Positions 5,728-9,460 of a stretch of 9,460 nt of DNA are shown piece by piece. The notes under the pieces were generated by a model that was not told the DNA's origin, did not search any database, and was given only the letters and a program-made list of their open reading frames with translations. Each line of letters begins with the position of its first letter. The stretch's first letter is position 1. Position numbers and translations under genes: made by a program. The stretch comes from an uncultured Roseburia sp. (lineage in GTDB: Bacteria; Bacillota; Clostridia; Lachnospirales; Lachnospiraceae): assembly GCA_947057405.1 (NCBI GenBank), contig CAMSEJ010000072.1:1-9460 (forward strand). Reading direction: 5' to 3'.

Positions 5728-7516
5728 CCGGGCGGCAGAGCGCCTTTGTGCGCTTCGGGAAGAAATGAAACAAAACGGCGTGGATCTTTATCTGATTCCG
5801 ACTGCGGATTTCCACGGTTCCGAATATGTCGGGGAGCATTTTAAGGCAAGGGAATACGTGACCGGGTTTACCGGATCTGCCGGAACGGCGGTGGTGCTGC
5901 AGGAAGAAGCGGGGCTGTTTACAGACGGGCGTTATTTTATACAGGCGAAAGACGAGCTTTTTGGAAGCGGGATTACGCTCTACCGGATGGAAGAGGAGGG
6001 CGTGCCCACAATCAAAGAATTCATAGAATCCAGATTAAAAGCGGGCGGATGTCTGGGGTTTGACGGGCGCACCGTTTCCGCAAAGGACGGGGAGGCGTAT
6101 GAAAAAATTGCGTCGGACCGGGGCGCGCGTCTGGTTACGGACCGGGATCTGGCCGGTAAAATCTGGGAAGGGCGGCCGCCTTTGCCGGGAGAGCCGTTTT
6201 TTGTTTTGGAGGAACAGTATACCGGATGCAGTACAAAAGAAAAGCTCTCTGCCGTCCGGCAGAACATGAAGGAGGCCGGGGCAGACGCGCATATCCTGTC
6301 GTCGCTTTATGATATTGCGTGGCTTTTGAATGTGCGCGGCGGCGACATTTCCCATGTCCCGGTGGTGCTTTCTTATCTGATACTGACACAAACGGAATGC
6401 GTCTGGTTTGTACAGGAAGAAGTGATTACGCAGGCGCAGCGGGCGTTTCTGGAGGAAAATGAAATTACCACCCGGCCGTATACGGCCGTTTATGACGCCG
6501 TACAAAAGCTGTCCGCGGACGCCGTACTTTACGATGAACGCAGCACGAATTACAGGATGATAAAAAGCCTGCCTCCTCATACAAAACGGATCGAACAGAG
6601 AAACCCGACGGAATGCTTAAAGGCCGTAAAAAACCCGACCGAGATCCGAAATACCCTTACAGCGCACCGAAAAGACGGCGTGGCGTTTACCAAATTTATG
6701 TACTGGCTGAAAACCAACATCGGCAAGATTGCGATAACGGAGTGTTCCGCTTCCGAATATTTAGAGCGGCAGCGCCGGGCGCAGGAGCATTTTCTGGACG
6801 TCAGCTTCGATACGATCTGCGCGTACGGGCCGAATGCGGCGATGATGCATTATACGGCGACGCCGGAGCACGATGCCGTATTAAAGCCGGAAGGGTTTTT
6901 GCTGGTGGATTCCGGCGGGCATTATCTGGAGGGGACGACGGACCTGACAAGGACCATGGCGTTAGGACCCGTGACGGAGGAAATGCGGCGGCATTTTACG
7001 GCTGTTCTGCGGTCAAATATGAACCTGGCGGCGGCAAAGTTTTTAAGCGGCTGCACGGGAAACCAGCTGGATATCCTGGCAAGGAGCCCGCTGTGGGAAA
7101 TGGGGATCGATTACAAATGCGGGACCGGGCACGGCGTAGGGCATATTTTAAACGTGCATGAGGGACCGAACGGATTCCGGTGGAAGCTGCGCGGAGACGG
7201 GAACGACTGCGCGGTACTGGAGGAAGGCATGGTGACAACGGACGAGCCGGGCGTGTATTTAGAAGGCGCTTACGGCATCCGCTTAGAAAACGAGCTGGTC
7301 TGCCGCAAGGCGGAGAAAAACGAATACGGGCAGTTTCTGTGCTTTGAAACCATCACCTATGCGCCGATTGATCTGGACGCCGTTGACGTCTCGGCGCTTT
7401 CGCCGCGGGAACGGGAGCTGTTAAACGCTTACCACAGGAACGTGTATGAGACGCTTGCGCCGTATCTGGACAGTGACGAACAAAAATGGCTACAGGAATA
7501 TACGAGGGCAATATGA
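5720..7516 (+). CDS. Xaa-Pro aminopeptidase, M24B family (long, three-domain form)
   Basis: A cytoplasmic metallopeptidase that removes an N-terminal residue ahead of proline, using two metal ions (usually Mn). With the ATG at 5720 it has 598 residues, the size of the long XPNPEP1-like class rather than short E. coli PepP. Two creatinase-type N-terminal domains cover about 1-140 (FTGSAGTAVV at 50-59, LFTDGRYFIQA at 66-76) and 160-300 (LYDIAWLLNVRGGDI at 196-210). The pita-bread catalytic domain follows at about 315-530, then an M24-C tail ending in EYTRAI. The metal ligands are all present: Asp397 (LLVDSGG), Asp408 (GTTDLTRT), His471 (GTGHGVGH), Glu509 (TDEPGVY) and Glu523 (RLENEL). His378 (MMHYTA) and His480 (NVHEGP) match the proton-shuttle histidines. 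It overlaps the thioesterase by 8 bases and polA by 4, so translation is likely coupled. It should be active. Confidence 0.95.
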   Translation: MNNRAAERLCALREEMKQNGVDLYLIPTADFHGSEYVGEHFKAREYVTGFTGSAGTAVVLQEEAGLFTDGRYFIQAKDELFGSGITLYRMEEEGVPTIKEFIESRLKAGGCLGFDGRTVSAKDGEAYEKIASDRGARLVTDRDLAGKIWEGRPPLPGEPFFVLEEQYTGCSTKEKLSAVRQNMKEAGADAHILSSLYDIAWLLNVRGGDISHVPVVLSYLILTQTECVWFVQEEVITQAQRAFLEENEITTRPYTAVYDAVQKLSADAVLYDERSTNYRMIKSLPPHTKRIEQRNPTECLKAVKNPTEIRNTLTAHRKDGVAFTKFMYWLKTNIGKIAITECSASEYLERQRRAQEHFLDVSFDTICAYGPNAAMMHYTATPEHDAVLKPEGFLLVDSGGHYLEGTTDLTRTMALGPVTEEMRRHFTAVLRSNMNLAAAKFLSGCTGNQLDILARSPLWEMGIDYKCGTGHGVGHILNVHEGPNGFRWKLRGDGNDCAVLEEGMVTTDEPGVYLEGAYGIRLENELVCRKAEKNEYGQFLCFETITYAPIDLDAVDVSALSPRERELLNAYHRNVYETLAPYLDSDEQKWLQEYTRAI

Positions 7517-9415
7517 GTGAAAAAATAGTACTGATTGACGGGCACAGCATTTTAAACCGCGCGTTTTACGGCGTTCCCGATCTGACGAATGCAGCGGGGC
7601 TGCATACCAATGCGGTGTTTGGTTTTTTGAATATTTTATTTAAGATATTGGACGAAGAGCAGCCGGATTATCTGACGGTTGCTTTTGACGTACATGCGCC
7701 AACCTTCCGGCACAAGCTGTACGCGGAGTACAAAGGCACCAGAAAGCCGATGGCAGAAGAGCTGCGCGAGCAGGTGCCCGTCCTGAAAAAACTGCTTACC
7801 GCCATGGGCATACGGATTGTGGAACAGGAAGGATATGAGGCGGACGATATTTTGGGGACGCTTTCAAAGCGGGCGGAGGAAGCCGGGCTGCTCGTGTCGG
7901 TCGTATCCGGCGACCGGGATTTGCTGCAGCTTGCGACGGAGCATGTCAAAATCCGTATTCCAAAGACGAAGCGCACCGGAACCGAAATCGAAGATTATTA
8001 TGCGGCGGACGTTTTGGCGCGCTATCAGGTAACTCCGGCGCAGTTTATTGAGGTCAAAGCCTTAATGGGCGATGCGTCTGACAATATTCCGGGCGTACCG
8101 GGCATCGGGGAAAAGACGGCGACCGGCCTGATTACAGCTTACGGCAGTATCGAAAACGCCTACGCGCACGTAGATGAGATCAAACCGAAACGTGCAAAAG
8201 AGAATTTAAAAGAATACTACGAGCTGGCGCAGCTTTCTAAAACACTGGCGACAATAGACGTCAATGCAGAAATTGCATATGAGCTTTCCCAGGCGCGGAT
8301 GCAGGATTTTTATACCGAAGAAGCCTATCTTATGTGCCGGGATCTGGAATTTAAGCATATGCTTGGCCGTTTTAAAAAAACTGCGCCAAAAAACGGGGCA
8401 GAAGAGTATTTTTGCAGGATTGAGGAGTTTGCCGAAGCCGAAGCGTGGTTAAAAGAGGCTGAGGCGAGCGGCTTTTTCGGCCTGGTTCCGGTGGCAAAGG
8501 ACGGCGTGCTTTTCGGGGCGGCGCTTTGCTTCGGGGAAGAAAAGACGGCGTATCTTCCGGTTTTGGGATTTTTGACGGAGGGCTATCTTAAGGAGCGGCT
8601 GCGCGGCATGCTGACAGGCGGGGCGTCGGTATCCGTCCCGGATTTAAAAGAAGCGGTAAAATTATTTGAGCTTTCCGGAACCGATACAAAGCTTCGGAAA
8701 AACCTTTTTGACTGCGGGCTTGCAGCCTACCTTTTAAACCCGCTGCAAAGCGAATATTCGTATGAGGACATTGCCAAAAACTACCTGGATTTGCTCCTGC
8801 CGTCTCAGGCAGATCTGCTTGGAAAAATGAGTCTTGCGGACGGGATGGAAGCAAAGCAGCACGACGCCGTTTCCTGCGTCTGCTATATGGCATATACCGC
8901 TTTCCGGGCAAAAGAAACGCTTACGGCGCGGCTTTTGGAAACCGGGATGCAGGCATTGTATGAAGAAATCGAGCTTCCGCTGGTATATGTGCTGGCAGAT
9001 ATGGAACGGGAGGGCATTGCGGCGGACCGGAACGCCTTAGCGGCATACGGGGACAGCTTAACCGCACGGATTACGGAGCTGGAGCAGTCCGTCTGGGAAC
9101 AGGCAGGAGAAGAATTTAACATCAACTCCCCGAAGCAGCTGGGCGCCATTTTATTCGGCAAGCTGAATATGCCCTACGGCAAAAAGACCAAAACCGGATA
9201 TTCTACGGCGGCGGAGGTACTGGATAAGCTTGCCCCGGATTATCCTCTGGTAGCGGATATCTTAGAGTACCGCCAGCTGACCAAGCTGAAATCCACCTAT
9301 GCGGACGGGCTGGCAAACTTTATTGACGATTCCGGGCGGATACACAGCACCTTCCACCAGACCATTACCGCCACCGGGCGGATCAGCAGCGCGGATCCGA
9401 ATCTGCAGAACATTC
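7513..9415 (+). CDS. polA: DNA polymerase I, N-terminal 634 residues (3' end lost at adapter)
   Basis: Pol I fills gaps and removes RNA primers in replication and repair. The start is the ATG at 7513, in an ATGA overlap with the aminopeptidase stop, giving MSEKIVLIDGHSILNRAFYG. The 5'-nuclease domain (about 1-290) keeps its metal acidic residues: Asp9, Asp59, EGYEADD (107-112), SGDRD (132-136) and MGDASDN (185-191), plus the helix-hairpin-helix NIPGVPGIGEKTA (191-203). The 3'-5' exonuclease-like domain (about 300-470) lacks the DxE motif (FFGLVPVA at 321-328 stands there) and the second exonuclease Asp, keeping only Asp400 in FDCGLAAYLLNP, so proofreading should be dead, as in Bacillus Pol I. 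The polymerase domain begins near 485 and is cut after TGRISSADPNLQNI (621-634), before motif A (DYSQIELR). About 230-260 residues are missing. The ending QIGRAHV is adapter-encoded; base 9415 (C) fits the start of the expected Pro codon. Confidence 0.97.
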
Positions 9416-9460
9416 AGATCGGAAGAGCACACGTCTGAACTCCAGTCACATGGCATGATC
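9416..9460 (+). other. Illumina TruSeq index adapter (library artefact, right end)
   Basis: The segment begins AGATCGGAAGAGCACACGTC and continues through the TruSeq adapter to 9449. Bases 9450-9457 (ATGGCATG) occupy the index position, followed by ATC from the P7 side. It is the exact reverse complement of 1-45, including the index. The last genuine base is 9415. The in-frame stop at 9436-9438 belongs to the adapter, so it is not the end of polA. Confidence 0.98.

Noticed and set aside
6035..6580. 181-residue reverse-strand open frame inside the aminopeptidase gene
   Set aside because: It lies wholly inside a gene with complete catalytic motifs, has low-complexity Arg/Pro-rich composition typical of a shadow frame, and matches no family I recognise.
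6613..7161. 182-residue forward open frame in another phase inside the aminopeptidase gene
   Set aside because: The Arg/Gly/Ala-rich translation is a frame-shift shadow of the M24 catalytic domain. The main frame is intact across it, so there is no frameshift.
7486..7512. Nine extra residues (MATGIYEGN) on the N-terminus of PolA from ATG 7486
   Set aside because: Family proteins begin near MSEKIVLIDG. The ATG at 7513 forms an ATGA overlap with the preceding stop, and the extension would overlap the peptidase gene by 31 bases.
1..9460. Perfect 45-base terminal inverted repeats, as if a linear plasmid, phage or transposon
   Set aside because: The repeats are TruSeq adapter plus index, the content between them is housekeeping genes cut mid-gene, and there is no transposase or terminal protein.

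Overview
The window is a 9,370-base piece of bacterial chromosome (46-9415) flanked on both sides by the same 45-base Illumina sequencing adapter (1-45 and its exact reverse complement at 9416-9460). The adapters are library artefacts. They cut through two real genes, proB on the left and polA on the right, and create false protein ends there.

The gene content and style point to a Firmicute of class Clostridia, most likely Lachnospiraceae. All genes are on one strand and tightly packed, with GGAGG-type ribosome sites. ProB appears to lack the PUA domain, a DUF896 (YnzC-like) protein is present, the DNA polymerase I has a degenerate proofreading domain, and a Cdd1-type helix-hairpin-helix protein and a NusG-domain-II/Gx-transporter pair are present. 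This is a judgement from protein families and layout, not a database result.

Layout: (a) 46-2455 is a proline cluster. It holds the 3' end of proB (glutamate 5-kinase), a small DUF896 protein, 5-formyltetrahydrofolate cyclo-ligase and proA (gamma-glutamyl phosphate reductase). proB and proA make the first two enzymes of proline synthesis, and the two genes between them are passengers. (b) 2477-5179 holds miaB (tRNA ms2i6A methylthiotransferase), a membrane-anchored NusG-domain-II protein, a Gx-transporter-family membrane protein and a small helix-hairpin-helix protein. (c) 5193-5246 is the only convincing promoter region, a sigma-A-type promoter with extended -10 and a strong ribosome site. 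It drives (d) 5254-9415, a coupled run of acyl-CoA thioesterase, Xaa-Pro aminopeptidase (M24B) and polA, joined by 8-base and 4-base overlaps.

No stretch over 300 bases lacks a gene; the longest gap is 74 bases (5180-5253). I see no RNA gene, CRISPR array, insertion sequence or phage element. Most of the window is ordinary housekeeping sequence. The point of most biological interest is the NusG-II/Gx pair, which resembles the EetA/EetB membrane pair of extracellular-electron-transfer loci but stands here without the usual partner genes. I did not find an undescribed system that I could defend.
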